From Pseudomonas sp. TH43 (GTDB lineage Bacteria; Pseudomonadota; Gammaproteobacteria; Pseudomonadales; Pseudomonadaceae): a DNA stretch of 64,000 nucleotides. A program made the translations under genes and the position numbers. Shown one piece after another: positions 17,103 through 26,007 of the stretch (its first letter is position 1; the number at the start of each line of letters is the position of its first letter). Location of the stretch: NCBI RefSeq assembly GCF_016650635.1, contig NZ_JAEKFI010000004.1:1844501-1908500 (forward strand), read 5' to 3'. The notes beneath the pieces are model-generated. The model did no database searches and was not told where the DNA came from. It was given only the letters and a program-made list of their open reading frames with translations.

Positions 17103-19106
17103 TTGAAGATGCCTTTGATTTCGCGTTTCATCTTTCTGCTGGGAGTGCTGCTGGTCAGCGCCTGCGCCCAGCAAGCCCCGGCCTTTGCGCCGCCGTCCGA
17201 GCGTCCGCTGGCGGCCAGTGAAAAACCGTGGCCGAAAAATCACGTGCTCGGCATCGCCTATCACGATATCGAAGACCGCGACCCCGATCAGGCCGTGGTG
17301 GCGGTACGCACCGAGCGCATGATCGAGCAGCTCGCCTGGCTGCGGGAAAACGGCTACAAACCGGTCACGGTCGACCAGATCATGGCGGCGCGCAAGGGCG
17401 GCCCGGAGCTGCCGGCGAAGGCGATTCTGCTGAGTTTCGACGACGGTTATTCGAGCTTCTACACCCGCGTGCTCCCTGTTTTGCGTGCCTACAACTGGCA
17501 CGCGCTGCTGGCGCCGGTCGGTAGCTGGATCGACACGCCGCTCAATCAACCGGTGGATTTCGCTGGCGCCCCGCGTGCACGTTCCGACTTCCTGACATGG
17601 GATCAGGTGCGTGAAATCTCGCAATCGGGTCTGGTGGAAATCGCAGCGCACACCGATGCCAACCACAAAGGGATTCTGGCCAACCCGCAAGGCAACATGC
17701 AGCCTGCCGCCGCGACCCGGCGCTACGATCCCGTCACCAAGCGTTATGAATCCGAGGCTGACTTCCAGGCGCGGATTCGCACCGACGTGAACAACATCTC
17801 GGAGAAAATCCGCAAGGTCACTGGCTACAAACCGCGCGTCTGGGTTTGGCCTTACGGCACGGCGGATGGCACGTCGCTGACCGTGGTCGGTGAGGAGGGC
17901 TACGAAATGGCCCTGACCCTCGACGACGGTCTTGATGCCCTCGATAACCTGATGAGCAGTCCGCGCTTCCTCGTCGCCTCCGATCCTGACGGCGAGCATT
18001 TCGCCAACAGCGTGGTCGCGGCGCAGTCGGATTTCGTCATGCGTGTGGTGCATGTCGATCTGGACAATGTCTACGACCCGGATCCGGCACAACAGGACAT
18101 CAACCTTGGCAAACTGGTGCAGCGCATGGCTGACATGGGCGCCAACACGGTGTTCCTGCAAGCCTTTGCCGATCCACAGGGCGACGGCCTGGTGCATTCG
18201 CTGTACTTCCCCAACCGCCACTTGCCGGTGCGCGCCGATATCTTCGACCGTGTTGCCTGGCAGTTGCGCACCCGTGCCCACGTGAAGGTCTTTGCGTGGA
18301 TGCCGGTGCTGAGTTTCGGTCTCGATTCGAAATTGCCGCGCGTGACCCGCTGGGACCCGAAAACCGGAACCACCTTGGTCGATCCTGACCAGTACAAACG
18401 CCTGTCGCCATTCGATCCTGAGGTGCGGCGGATCATCGGTGAAATCTACGAAGACGTGGCGCGACTGACGTCGGTCGACGGCATCCTCTATCACGACGAC
18501 GCGGTGCTTTCGGACTTTGAAGACGCCAGCCCTGAAGCATTGAAGGCCTACGCCGCCCAAGGCTTGCCCGGTTCTATTGCTGCGCTTCGCGATGACCCGG
18601 CCGCGATGCAGCGCTGGACGCGCTTCAAGAGCAAATACCTCATCGACTTCACCAACGAGTTGACCGCCAAAGTCCGTGCGATTCGTGGCCCGCAGGTGCT
18701 GACCGCGCGCAACATCTTCGCCGAGCCGATGCTCAATCCGCACAGCGAAGAATGGTACGCGCAGAACCTCGACGACTTCCTCGCGACTTACGACTGGACA
18801 GCGCCGATGGCCATGCCGCTGATGGAGAAACAGACCCAGGCAGAGTCCGGCCCGTGGCTGGAGTCGCTGGTGCAAACCGTGAGCAAGCGCCCCGGGGCAC
18901 TGAACCGCACAGTGTTCGAATTACAGGCCCGTGACTGGACGAAAAAGGATCAGGCCAATATCGATGGCGCGCATCTCGCGAACTGGATGGGTCGCCTCAA
19001 ACGTCAGGGCGCGACCAGTTTCGGCTATTACCCGGACAACTTCCTCGACAACCTGCCGGACCTGAAAACTGTAAGGCCTGCGCTCTCCAACAAATGGAAC
19101 CCATGA
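17103..19106 (+). CDS. pgaB: PgaB, PNAG N-deacetylase lipoprotein
   Basis: Periplasmic lipoprotein of 667 aa that removes acetyl groups from PNAG before export. A lipobox (LLVSAC) is at residues 15-20. The N-terminal polysaccharide-deacetylase domain shows LSFDDGYSSFYTRVLP (catalytic and metal Asp) and the metal-His pair IAAHTDANHKG. The C-terminal half (from about residue 310, RVVHVDLDNVYDPDP) is the glycoside-hydrolase-like domain of PgaB proteins, with YHDDAVLSDFED in its active-site region. pgaC starts one base after its stop. Confidence 0.94.
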   Translation: MKMPLISRFIFLLGVLLVSACAQQAPAFAPPSERPLAASEKPWPKNHVLGIAYHDIEDRDPDQAVVAVRTERMIEQLAWLRENGYKPVTVDQIMAARKGGPELPAKAILLSFDDGYSSFYTRVLPVLRAYNWHALLAPVGSWIDTPLNQPVDFAGAPRARSDFLTWDQVREISQSGLVEIAAHTDANHKGILANPQGNMQPAAATRRYDPVTKRYESEADFQARIRTDVNNISEKIRKVTGYKPRVWVWPYGTADGTSLTVVGEEGYEMALTLDDGLDALDNLMSSPRFLVASDPDGEHFANSVVAAQSDFVMRVVHVDLDNVYDPDPAQQDINLGKLVQRMADMGANTVFLQAFADPQGDGLVHSLYFPNRHLPVRADIFDRVAWQLRTRAHVKVFAWMPVLSFGLDSKLPRVTRWDPKTGTTLVDPDQYKRLSPFDPEVRRIIGEIYEDVARLTSVDGILYHDDAVLSDFEDASPEALKAYAAQGLPGSIAALRDDPAAMQRWTRFKSKYLIDFTNELTAKVRAIRGPQVLTARNIFAEPMLNPHSEEWYAQNLDDFLATYDWTAPMAMPLMEKQTQAESGPWLESLVQTVSKRPGALNRTVFELQARDWTKKDQANIDGAHLANWMGRLKRQGATSFGYYPDNFLDNLPDLKTVRPALSNKWNP

Positions 19107-19107
19107 C

Positions 19108-20463
19108 ATGCTGGATAGACTGTTAGCCCTGCTTGTTCTGGCGATTGTCCTCGGCGTACCGCTGGGGCTGATCTTCCTGGTGACTGGGCAGTTCCTGATG
19201 GACTTCGTGTTCTTCTACCCGTTGTTCATGTCCGGGCTGTGGATTGCCGGCGGCCTGTATTTCTGGCTGCACTGGGAGCGCCACTGGCCGTGGCAGGACG
19301 ACACGCTGCCGCCACCACTGGAAGGCGAACCGCTGATCTCGATCCTGATCCCTTGCTACAACGAAGGTGATAACGCCGCCGACACCATCCACGCGGCGCT
19401 GGCCCAGCATTACCCGAACATCGAAGTCATCGCGATCAACGACGGCTCCAAGGACAACACTGCCGAGGTGCTCGACAGGCTGGCCAAGGAAGATCCACGC
19501 CTGCGCGTGCTGCACTTGGCGGAAAACCAGGGCAAGGCTGTGGCGCTGCGCATGGGCGCCATCGCTGCACGTAGCGAATACCTGGTGTGCATCGACGGCG
19601 ATGCGCTGTTGGCGCCGAACACGGCGGCGTATCTGGTAGCGCCGATGCTCGACAACAACCGCCTCGGCGCCGTGACCGGTAACCCGCGGATTCGTACACG
19701 CTCGACTTTGGTCGGGCGAGTGCAGGTCGGCGAGTTCTCCTCGATCATCGGCCTGATCAAACGTACGCAACGGGTGTTCGGGCGGATCTTCACCGTCTCC
19801 GGGGTGATCGTCGCGTTCCGCCGCTCAGCGCTGAACCGGGTGGGCTACTGGAGCCCGGACATGATCACCGAAGACATCGACATCAGCTGGAAGCTGCAAC
19901 TCGATCACTGGAGCATCTTCTACGAGCCGCGCGCCTTGTGCTGGATTCTCATGCCGGAAACCCTTGGCGGCCTGTGGAAGCAGCGTCTGCGTTGGGCTCA
20001 GGGCGGCGCCGAGGTGTTGTTCAAAAACATTCGAGGGATTTGGCAGTACCGGCACCGTTATCTGTGGCCGTTGCTGTTCGAATATTGCCTGTCGACCGGT
20101 TGGGCCTTCACCTTCCTGCTGTCGGTGATTTTCTGGGGCGTCGGCAAGTTCGTGGTCATGCCCGAAGCCATCGCGGTGGATCATTTGATGCCGCCGGCGT
20201 TCACCGGTTTACTGCTGGCCTTCGTCTGTCTGGTGCAGTTCGCGGTCAGCATCGTCATCGACCGTCGCTATGAACCGGGTCTGGGCAAGACCATGTTCTG
20301 GGTGGTCTGGTATCCGTTGGTGTTCTGGCTCATCAGCCTGCTGACCACGTTGGTCAGTTTCCCCAAAGTGCTGTTTGGCCAACATCAGAAGCGTGCGCGT
20401 TGGGTCAGTCCAGACCGGGGCATCAAACCGGTCGGCGACGACGAAGAGGAGGTCATCAAATGA
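19108..20463 (+). CDS. pgaC: PgaC, PNAG synthase glycosyltransferase
   Basis: Membrane GT2 enzyme that polymerises UDP-GlcNAc into beta-1,6-linked PNAG. The 451-aa protein has two N-terminal membrane helices. The catalytic domain follows with ILIPCYNEGDNAADT, the DGDALLAPN metal site, TEDIDISWKLQ and the processive-enzyme motif QRLRWAQGG. Further C-terminal membrane helices end in KRARWVSPDRGI. The start and stop couple it tightly to pgaB and pgaD. PgaC and PgaD homologues are activated by c-di-GMP, and several c-di-GMP enzymes are coded in this window. Confidence 0.95.
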   Translation: MLDRLLALLVLAIVLGVPLGLIFLVTGQFLMDFVFFYPLFMSGLWIAGGLYFWLHWERHWPWQDDTLPPPLEGEPLISILIPCYNEGDNAADTIHAALAQHYPNIEVIAINDGSKDNTAEVLDRLAKEDPRLRVLHLAENQGKAVALRMGAIAARSEYLVCIDGDALLAPNTAAYLVAPMLDNNRLGAVTGNPRIRTRSTLVGRVQVGEFSSIIGLIKRTQRVFGRIFTVSGVIVAFRRSALNRVGYWSPDMITEDIDISWKLQLDHWSIFYEPRALCWILMPETLGGLWKQRLRWAQGGAEVLFKNIRGIWQYRHRYLWPLLFEYCLSTGWAFTFLLSVIFWGVGKFVVMPEAIAVDHLMPPAFTGLLLAFVCLVQFAVSIVIDRRYEPGLGKTMFWVVWYPLVFWLISLLTTLVSFPKVLFGQHQKRARWVSPDRGIKPVGDDEEEVIK

Positions 20464-20987
20464 AAATCATCCGGACCCGTCAGCGGCCATTTCTGGTGGT
20501 GATCGACGTGATCCTTACCGTGTTGGCGTGGGTTGGCCTGCTGTTTTTGCTAATACGTGGGTTATGGCCACTGATCGAAACGCACGCGGGCGGGCCGCGC
20601 ATCGATAACTCGGCATTCGAAGCGCTGGGGACCTTGCAGATTTATCTGTGGGTGGCGTTGGTCAACGCAGTGATACTGATCAGTTGGGCGCGTTATCAAC
20701 AGCGCAAAAGTCGCAGTTTCGCCCAGCGCCGGTTACCGTCGCCAGTGATCGACGATGAAGGGCTGAGCAAGAGCTTCAAGCTTTGCGATGATCGTTTTCA
20801 GAAACTGCGTACGCCCGGAATCATGACGATTCACAACGATCAGGAAGGCGATATCAGTCGTGTAGTGACGCACTTCTGGCCGGTGGAACAACAAGAGTTG
20901 CCACCACCGCTCGCGCCGCTGGAGAACCCGCGAGTGATCTTTCTGCACGCCGAAGACGATGACAACCGCGACCCTCTGCCTCGTTGA
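20460..20987 (+). CDS. pgaD: PgaD, PNAG synthase accessory subunit
   Basis: Small inner-membrane partner of PgaC, 175 aa, needed for polymerisation and c-di-GMP response. Two membrane helices (FLVVIDVILTVLAWVGLLFLLI and LQIYLWVALVNAVILISWARY) are followed by a cytoplasmic tail. The opening MKIIRTRQRP is typical of the family. The ATG overlaps the pgaC stop. The tail is longer than in enteric PgaD and ends in a charged run, HAEDDDNRDPLPR. Confidence 0.9.
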   Translation: MKIIRTRQRPFLVVIDVILTVLAWVGLLFLLIRGLWPLIETHAGGPRIDNSAFEALGTLQIYLWVALVNAVILISWARYQQRKSRSFAQRRLPSPVIDDEGLSKSFKLCDDRFQKLRTPGIMTIHNDQEGDISRVVTHFWPVEQQELPPPLAPLENPRVIFLHAEDDDNRDPLPR

Positions 20988-20991
20988 CCGG

Positions 20992-21026
20992 TTGATCGCT
21001 CCCAAGCTCCACGTGGGAGCGATCAA
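20992..21026 (+). terminator. Hairpin after the pga operon
   Basis: Stem TTGATCGCTCCCA / TGGGAGCGATCAA with a nine-base loop, four bases after the pgaD stop. A short A-run follows on the plus strand, so it is a terminator candidate without a clean T-tract. Confidence 0.5.
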
Positions 21027-21028
21027 TC

Positions 21029-21060
21029 AAAAGATCGCAGCCTGCGGCAGCTCCTACAAG
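21029..21060. repeat. Single REP arm (GATCGCAGCC type)
   Basis: One copy of AAGATCGCAGCCTGCGGCAG plus CTCCTAC, without the opposing arm seen at other sites. It overlaps the stop codon of the minus-strand Rieske/FAD gene. Confidence 0.7.
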
Positions 21061-22580
21061 TGGATCATCAGTGACCAGGCTTCTTCCATCGGCAATGGTT
21101 GTTTCATGCGTTCAGCCAGCATGGCCATGGCGCGTTCTTTTTCGCAGGCGACTGCCGCGACCAGCACACCATTTCTGCCGAACAGCCCAATAAACGGCGG
21201 GTGCTCGGGATCGCCGAGAAACTCGACCTCATCCCAATGTTCGGCGTGACCGAGATAGTCGTAGTTCTTGCCAAAATGCCAGGTCCAGAAAAACGCTACG
21301 TCGAAGTAGTGCTCTTCGCCTCCGAGCATGTTCGCGGCGGCGATTCGCGCATGTTGCTGGGCCAGGCGCCAGTGCTCGATGCGCTGAGGCTGGCCGTTGA
21401 GCGTGAAGGTGGCAATGTCGCCAATCGCCCACAGGCTGTCGCTGACGCGCATGCCGTCATCGACGCGCAGCGATTGGTCTTTCTCCCGTGGCAGTGAAGC
21501 AAACGCCTCTGTGGCCGGGTGCACGCCGACCCCCGCCAGCACCAGATCTGCAGAAATCCGTAAGCCGTTGTCCAGCAGCACTGCCTCGACCTTGCCGTCG
21601 CCAATGATCTCGGTGGCCGCATGCTCGCTGATGAATTTCACGCCGTTTTGTTCGTGCAGTGCACGCAGGGCTTTGCCCACGGCCTCGCCGAACTGGGCGA
21701 CGAAAGGCACGGCGTGGCGTGCGAGCACGGTGACGTCGAGGCCGTGCTGGCGCAGCGCCGAGGCGCATTCCAGGGCGATGAAGCTGTCGCCGATGATCAC
21801 CGCGCGTTGCTCCGGTGTCGCCGCGCTCATGATCTGCTCGGCCTGGGCTTTTGAGCGCAGGACAAATACCTGAGGCAAGTCGGCACCGGGCAACTCCAGC
21901 GGATTGGGCTCGGCCCCTGTGGCGAGCACCGCCGCGTCATAAAGCAGGGTTTCACCGTTAGTGAAATGAAGGGTTCGGTTGGCGGCGTCGAGTGAGCTGA
22001 TTTCGCCTTGAACGCGCTCGATACGCTGCTCTTTATAAAAACTTTCATCGCGCAGCGGCGGGGTTTCCTGCACCGGCATTTCTCCGGCGAGGACAAATTT
22101 GCTCAGCACGGTGCGGTCATACCCGGCGTCAGGCTCTCGGTCGATCATCTTGATGCGACCGCCAAAACCCTTCTCCCGCAGAGCTGCCGCGCACGCCGTG
22201 CCCGCTGCTCCTGCGCCGACAATCACGAAGGTCCGTGAATCGTCGGCAGGCGGCGTATGCGCGTCCGACAGTGGTTGGTCATCGACCCAAACCTCTTCGC
22301 CACGCAGTTCCAGTGGATAACGCTTGAGGCTGTCGAGGGCCGGCGGTTCGCACAAGGCGCCGTCTTCAGCGCGAAACGCAGCCTTGTGCCACGGGCAGAT
22401 CAGGCGTCCATGACACAACGCACCGTCAGCCAGGGGCGCGCCGGCATGTGGGCATTCGCCCTGAAAAGCGCGTAGCTCGCTGTTTGCGCGCAGCAACACT
22501 ATCTTGCAGTCGCCGATTTCGACTTGCAGGCCACGGTCTTCAGGAACATCGGCGCTACGGGCGACAAGGTGCAGGGGCAT
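21054..22580 (-). CDS. Rieske-domain FAD/NAD(P) oxidoreductase (AIFM3-like)
   Basis: A 508-aa flavoprotein with its own ferredoxin-like electron centre. Residues about 1-105 form a Rieske 2Fe-2S domain with CPHAGAPL and CPWHKAAF. The rest is a pyridine-nucleotide disulfide-oxidoreductase fold with FAD motif FVIVGAGAAGTACAAAL, a second nucleotide site near RAVIIGDSFIALECASAL and the FAD motif LWAIGDIATF. The chosen ATG has GAGGAA upstream and starts just before the Rieske domain. No oxygenase gene is nearby, so it is not an obvious ring-hydroxylating reductase. Substrate unknown. A REP arm covers its stop codon. Confidence 0.85.
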   Translation of the reverse strand: MPLHLVARSADVPEDRGLQVEIGDCKIVLLRANSELRAFQGECPHAGAPLADGALCHGRLICPWHKAAFRAEDGALCEPPALDSLKRYPLELRGEEVWVDDQPLSDAHTPPADDSRTFVIVGAGAAGTACAAALREKGFGGRIKMIDREPDAGYDRTVLSKFVLAGEMPVQETPPLRDESFYKEQRIERVQGEISSLDAANRTLHFTNGETLLYDAAVLATGAEPNPLELPGADLPQVFVLRSKAQAEQIMSAATPEQRAVIIGDSFIALECASALRQHGLDVTVLARHAVPFVAQFGEAVGKALRALHEQNGVKFISEHAATEIIGDGKVEAVLLDNGLRISADLVLAGVGVHPATEAFASLPREKDQSLRVDDGMRVSDSLWAIGDIATFTLNGQPQRIEHWRLAQQHARIAAANMLGGEEHYFDVAFFWTWHFGKNYDYLGHAEHWDEVEFLGDPEHPPFIGLFGRNGVLVAAVACEKERAMAMLAERMKQPLPMEEAWSLMIHL

Positions 22581-22719
22581 GTTCGGCTTCCTCGCAGGTA
22601 TTTCTCTTACGAGTTTGCACAACAGTGCGAGGTTCAGCCATTTGCTACTGCCACGGCATGAACGGTACAGCTATAGTTTGCAGGCCGACGACGGCCCAAC
22701 TGCACAAGGTGCTCCCGGA

Positions 22720-23283
22720 ATGACCCGATTGACCTCTCTCAACCCTTGGCTGGCGGCCGTCGCCGTCGCCCTTTGCGTGCAGTTTCCGGCGCAGGCGGCC
22801 CAGGAGCGTTTCACCCTCGACATCCCCGGTGTCTCGGATAACCGCCTGTTCACGGCAGCAGCGGCCAGCGATGCGGCCGGTTGCGGCGGCAAGAACCAGT
22901 CGCCGGCCCTGAGCTGGAACGCCGGTCCCGCCGGTACCCTGAGCTATGCGATCGTCATGCACGACCCGGATGGCCAGAAAGGCCTGGGTGTCGATCACTG
23001 GATTCACTACGGCATCAAAGCCACAACGCGGCAGATTGCGGCCGGTGTCGGCGCGAAATCCGCGCTCGAAGGTGTCGGTGGCACCAACAGCAAGGGCAAC
23101 ACGCATTACATGGGGCCGTGCCCGCCGGTGGGCGACAGCGCGCATCACTACATCATCCAGATCTACGCGCTTGATCTGGCCCCTGACGCACTGCCGGCCG
23201 GCCTGACCCGCGCTGAGCTGATGGAGAAAATCAAAGGTCACGTGCTGCGCAACAGCAGCGTGGTGCGGCGTTATCACCGCTGA
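22720..23283 (+). CDS. YbhB/YbcL-family (PEBP-like) periplasmic protein
   Basis: A 187-aa protein of the bacterial phosphatidylethanolamine-binding / Raf-kinase-inhibitor-like family. A signal peptide (LAAVAVALCVQFPAQAA) precedes the domain. Family marks are CGGKNQSPALSWNAGPAGTLSYAIVMHDPD, DHWIHYGI and HYMGPCPPVGDSAHHYIIQIYALD, which build the small-ligand pocket. The start is the ATG directly before the signal peptide; the upstream frame is unconserved. It is divergent from the Rieske gene. Function is unknown beyond the fold. Confidence 0.87.
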   Translation: MTRLTSLNPWLAAVAVALCVQFPAQAAQERFTLDIPGVSDNRLFTAAAASDAAGCGGKNQSPALSWNAGPAGTLSYAIVMHDPDGQKGLGVDHWIHYGIKATTRQIAAGVGAKSALEGVGGTNSKGNTHYMGPCPPVGDSAHHYIIQIYALDLAPDALPAGLTRAELMEKIKGHVLRNSSVVRRYHR

Positions 23284-23739
23284 TTGCACTTTCCAACCCG
23301 CGTGTTCCGTCCGGGACACGCGTTAACGATTGGCATCGGCCGGTGAAACGAGCACTATCGAAGCGCTTTCCATTACGCTGAAGCCCATCCGCCGGTTCGT
23401 GATAACGGCTTCTCCCTCGCATCGCACGGATGTTGGTGTGCGCTACCCTGTCCAAACGGGTCAACCCTGAACGCTGGAATGGGTCACCGGGACTGCTGAA
23501 GCAACCCTGTGCCTGGCGATCAACGCTTTTCCAGGCAGAACGCCGTGCCGATCATCACCGGGCACATTGTGTGACTATCGAAAACGCCCACTGCTGATTA
23601 CGCTTTTTGACCGACTGGCATCTGTCTGTACGATGTCCGAGCGTTGGCATGGATGGCCGAGTGCAAGTGTTTGCTCCGTGGTCTTGACCTCAAGGAGCAG
23701 GCGCAGTACCTAACGCACCAGGATTTAAAGCGATTGAGC
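23284..23739. other. 456-bp intergenic region before the MocR gene
   Basis: No coding sequence is supported. Near the left end is an imperfect stem (CGCGTGT ... ACACGCG, 23299-23322) that may end the ybhB transcript but has no T-run. Near the right end is a good sigma-70-like promoter, listed separately. The middle part shows no repeat or RNA gene I recognise. Confidence 0.5.
23607..23634 (+). promoter_or_regulatory. Sigma-70-type promoter of the MocR gene
   Basis: TTGACC (23607-23612) and TACGAT (23629-23634) separated by 16 bases; transcription would start near 23641, about 100 bases before the chosen ATG. Identified by eye only. Confidence 0.5.
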
Positions 23740-25134
23740 ATGAACCCAAGTAAAGATTCGACATTCGCCTATCAGGCCGTTTACAGCTATCTCGTCGAAC
23801 TGATCGAAGCCGCCAGCCCCGAGGGAGAGCAGAAACTGCCGTCACTGCGGCAATTGGCGCAGCGTTTGAACGTGTCGGTGTCGACGACCAAGTACGCCTA
23901 TTCACTCCTGGAAGACCAGGGGCGCATCTACGCCCGGCCCAAGCTTGGTTACTACACCAAAGCGATGCATTCGGCATTGGTCAGCGAGGGATCGCCGAAC
24001 CTGCTCGACAGTGTTTTCGCCAGTGCCCGGCAACCCGGCATGCTCGCGCTCAGCAGCGATGCGCCAGCCATGTTGCTGTCGCTGGAGAACCCGTTGCTGA
24101 TGACCGAGCGCGAGCTGACGCGCCAGTACCCGCGCTCTCATGCGCCGCTCTATCAACCGTTTGGCGAAATCGAGTTGCGCAGCGTTCTGGCTGATCGCTA
24201 CACCCGTTCGACGCGTTGCTACTGGCGTGCCGAGCACGTGTATATCGGTTCCGACCTGCGCAGCGTGCTCGAGTTATCCCTCGAAGCCTTACAGTTGACC
24301 GGCACCGTGGCACTGGTGGAGTCGCCGTGTTCGTGGGCGATTTTGCGCCAACTGCACGCAGCGAAGATCCGTGTGATCGAAGTGCCGCTGGGTGACGATG
24401 GTCGCTTCGACTTGCCGCAGCTCCAGCTGTTGTTGCAGCGCGAGCCCATCAGCCTCGCCGTGTTGTCGTCGACTGTGAGTATTCCCCACGGCAGCCTGAT
24501 GCCGGCCGAGGACAAGAAGCTGATCTGCCGCTGGTTGGCCGAACGGCGCGTCTGGCTGTTTGAAAATGACAGCTACGGCGATTTCTGTTTCGAGCCGGAC
24601 GCCACGCGTTACCGGGACTTTGCCGACCCGGAGCGGCTGGTGGTGTTTTCGACGTTCGACAAGATCATCGGCTCGGAAGCCCCGTACGGCTATGTATTGA
24701 GTCGGTTTCAGGGGCCTGAACTGCATCGTCTGTTTCTCGAGCGGGCCTTTCGTTTGTCGCCAATTCGGCAAAAGGCGATTGCCCGGTTGTTCACCACGCG
24801 GCGGATCGATCAGCACACGCAGATGTTGCGCAGTCTGTTGATCGGTCGCATGCAACGCATGCAAGACATGCTGCACGAACACACCGAAGGCCAGTTGCGT
24901 ATTGTCGCGCCGCTGGGCGGCGCTGCGTTCTGGGTGGAAGCCACGCGGCCGGTGAACATGCGCCGAGTGTTCGAGCGCCTGTTGGCCAAACGCATCGTCA
25001 TCGCTCCCGGCGAAATATTCAGCCAGCAAGGGGCCTGGCAGCATCACCTGCGCCTGAGCTACACCATCGACTGGAGCAAGGATATTATCCACGCGTTGAA
25101 GATGCTGACTCAGGCGATCCAGGATGAGAGCTGA
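23740..25134 (+). CDS. MocR-type GntR/aminotransferase-fold regulator
   Basis: Pyridoxal-phosphate-linked transcription factor of 464 aa. Residues about 8-78 form a GntR winged helix (PSLRQLAQRLNVSVSTTKYAYSLLEDQGRIYARPKLGYY). The remainder is an aminotransferase class I/II fold, with ENDSYGDF and the probable PLP-lysine segment STFDKIIGSEAPYGY. The ATG gives the usual short N-terminal arm. It converges with the biosynthetic operon (12-base gap to the panB-like stop), so it is the likely local regulator, sensing an amino acid or PLP adduct. Convergent placement makes this inference weaker than for divergent pairs. Confidence 0.88.
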   Translation: MNPSKDSTFAYQAVYSYLVELIEAASPEGEQKLPSLRQLAQRLNVSVSTTKYAYSLLEDQGRIYARPKLGYYTKAMHSALVSEGSPNLLDSVFASARQPGMLALSSDAPAMLLSLENPLLMTERELTRQYPRSHAPLYQPFGEIELRSVLADRYTRSTRCYWRAEHVYIGSDLRSVLELSLEALQLTGTVALVESPCSWAILRQLHAAKIRVIEVPLGDDGRFDLPQLQLLLQREPISLAVLSSTVSIPHGSLMPAEDKKLICRWLAERRVWLFENDSYGDFCFEPDATRYRDFADPERLVVFSTFDKIIGSEAPYGYVLSRFQGPELHRLFLERAFRLSPIRQKAIARLFTTRRIDQHTQMLRSLLIGRMQRMQDMLHEHTEGQLRIVAPLGGAAFWVEATRPVNMRRVFERLLAKRIVIAPGEIFSQQGAWQHHLRLSYTIDWSKDIIHALKMLTQAIQDES

Positions 25135-25145
25135 GGCCCCGGCGT

Positions 25146-25964
25146 TCAATTGACGCCATAGCAGTGCTTGGGCTCGGGGAAGGTGCCATCGCGGACTTCT
25201 TTGGCGAACGCTTCGCAAGCCTGGCTGATCAGCGCGCCGACGTCGGCGTATTGCTTGACGAAGCGTGGCACGTGGTCGCCGCCGAGCCCGAGCATATCCT
25301 CGGTCACCAGCACCTGGCCGTCGCACGCCGGTGAAGCACCAATGCCGATGGTCGGCATCGGCGAAAAGTCGGTCACCCGTCGTGCCAGGCTTTCGGCAAC
25401 GCCTTCAAGCAGCAAGCTGAAAGCGCCCGCTTCCAGGTGCGCGCGTGCATCGGCTTCAATCGCCAGCGCGGCGGTCTCGTTCATGCCTTGAGCCTTGAAG
25501 CCACCCATGGCGTTCACGTATTGCGGCATCAGGCCAATATGCGCCATCACCGGAATGCCGCGTTTGACCAGGAACTCCACGGTCTCGGCGAGCACCGCGC
25601 CACCTTCCAGCTTGAGTGCGTCGCAGCCGGTGCGCGCCATGACTTGCGCACAGTTGCGGTAGGCCTGCTGCGGCGACTCCTGGTAACTGCCGAACGGCAT
25701 GTCGGCAATCACACAGGCCAGTCGCGTGCTGCTGACGACCGCGCGGGTGTGCGCGATGATTTCCTCCAGACTCATGTCGAGGGTCGAGGTACGGCCATAA
25801 CCGACCATGGCAGTGGAGTCACCCACCAGGATGAAGTCAACAATGGGGTCCATCAACTTGGCGATATGGCTTGTATACGCGGTCAGGGAGACAATTTTCT
25901 GTTGTCCCTTCATCGCGACCAGTTGAGGAACACTCAGTCGTTTGGTTCGGGTATGCAGGCTCAT
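25146..25964 (-). CDS. panB: PanB-like 3-methyl-2-oxobutanoate hydroxymethyltransferase
   Basis: Transfers a hydroxymethyl group from methylene-tetrahydrofolate to a 2-oxo acid, in the known family to make ketopantoate. The 272-aa protein keeps LVGDSTAMVGYG and ADMPFGSY (metal-binding Asp residues), DALKLEGG, VMAHIGLMPQ and GASPACDGQVLV. AAGGAAGAG precedes the ATG. It is the last gene of a nine-gene operon with no panC nearby, so it is likely a duplicated copy recruited to make a hydroxymethylated precursor. Some positions differ from typical PanB (STAM rather than SLGM), which fits altered substrate choice, but plain pantothenate synthesis cannot be excluded. Confidence 0.85.
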   Translation of the reverse strand: MSLHTRTKRLSVPQLVAMKGQQKIVSLTAYTSHIAKLMDPIVDFILVGDSTAMVGYGRTSTLDMSLEEIIAHTRAVVSSTRLACVIADMPFGSYQESPQQAYRNCAQVMARTGCDALKLEGGAVLAETVEFLVKRGIPVMAHIGLMPQYVNAMGGFKAQGMNETAALAIEADARAHLEAGAFSLLLEGVAESLARRVTDFSPMPTIGIGASPACDGQVLVTEDMLGLGGDHVPRFVKQYADVGALISQACEAFAKEVRDGTFPEPKHCYGVN

Positions 25965-26007
25965 GGCTCTCTTCCTTGTTGCGCCCCGTGGTCGGGGCTG
26001 TCTGTGG

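Noticed and set aside
15792..18875. A very long open frame on the minus strand (about 1,000 codons) opposite pgaA and pgaB.
   Set aside because: It is antisense to two well-supported genes, has His/Arg/Gln-rich low-information sequence and no domain; high GC makes such frames common.
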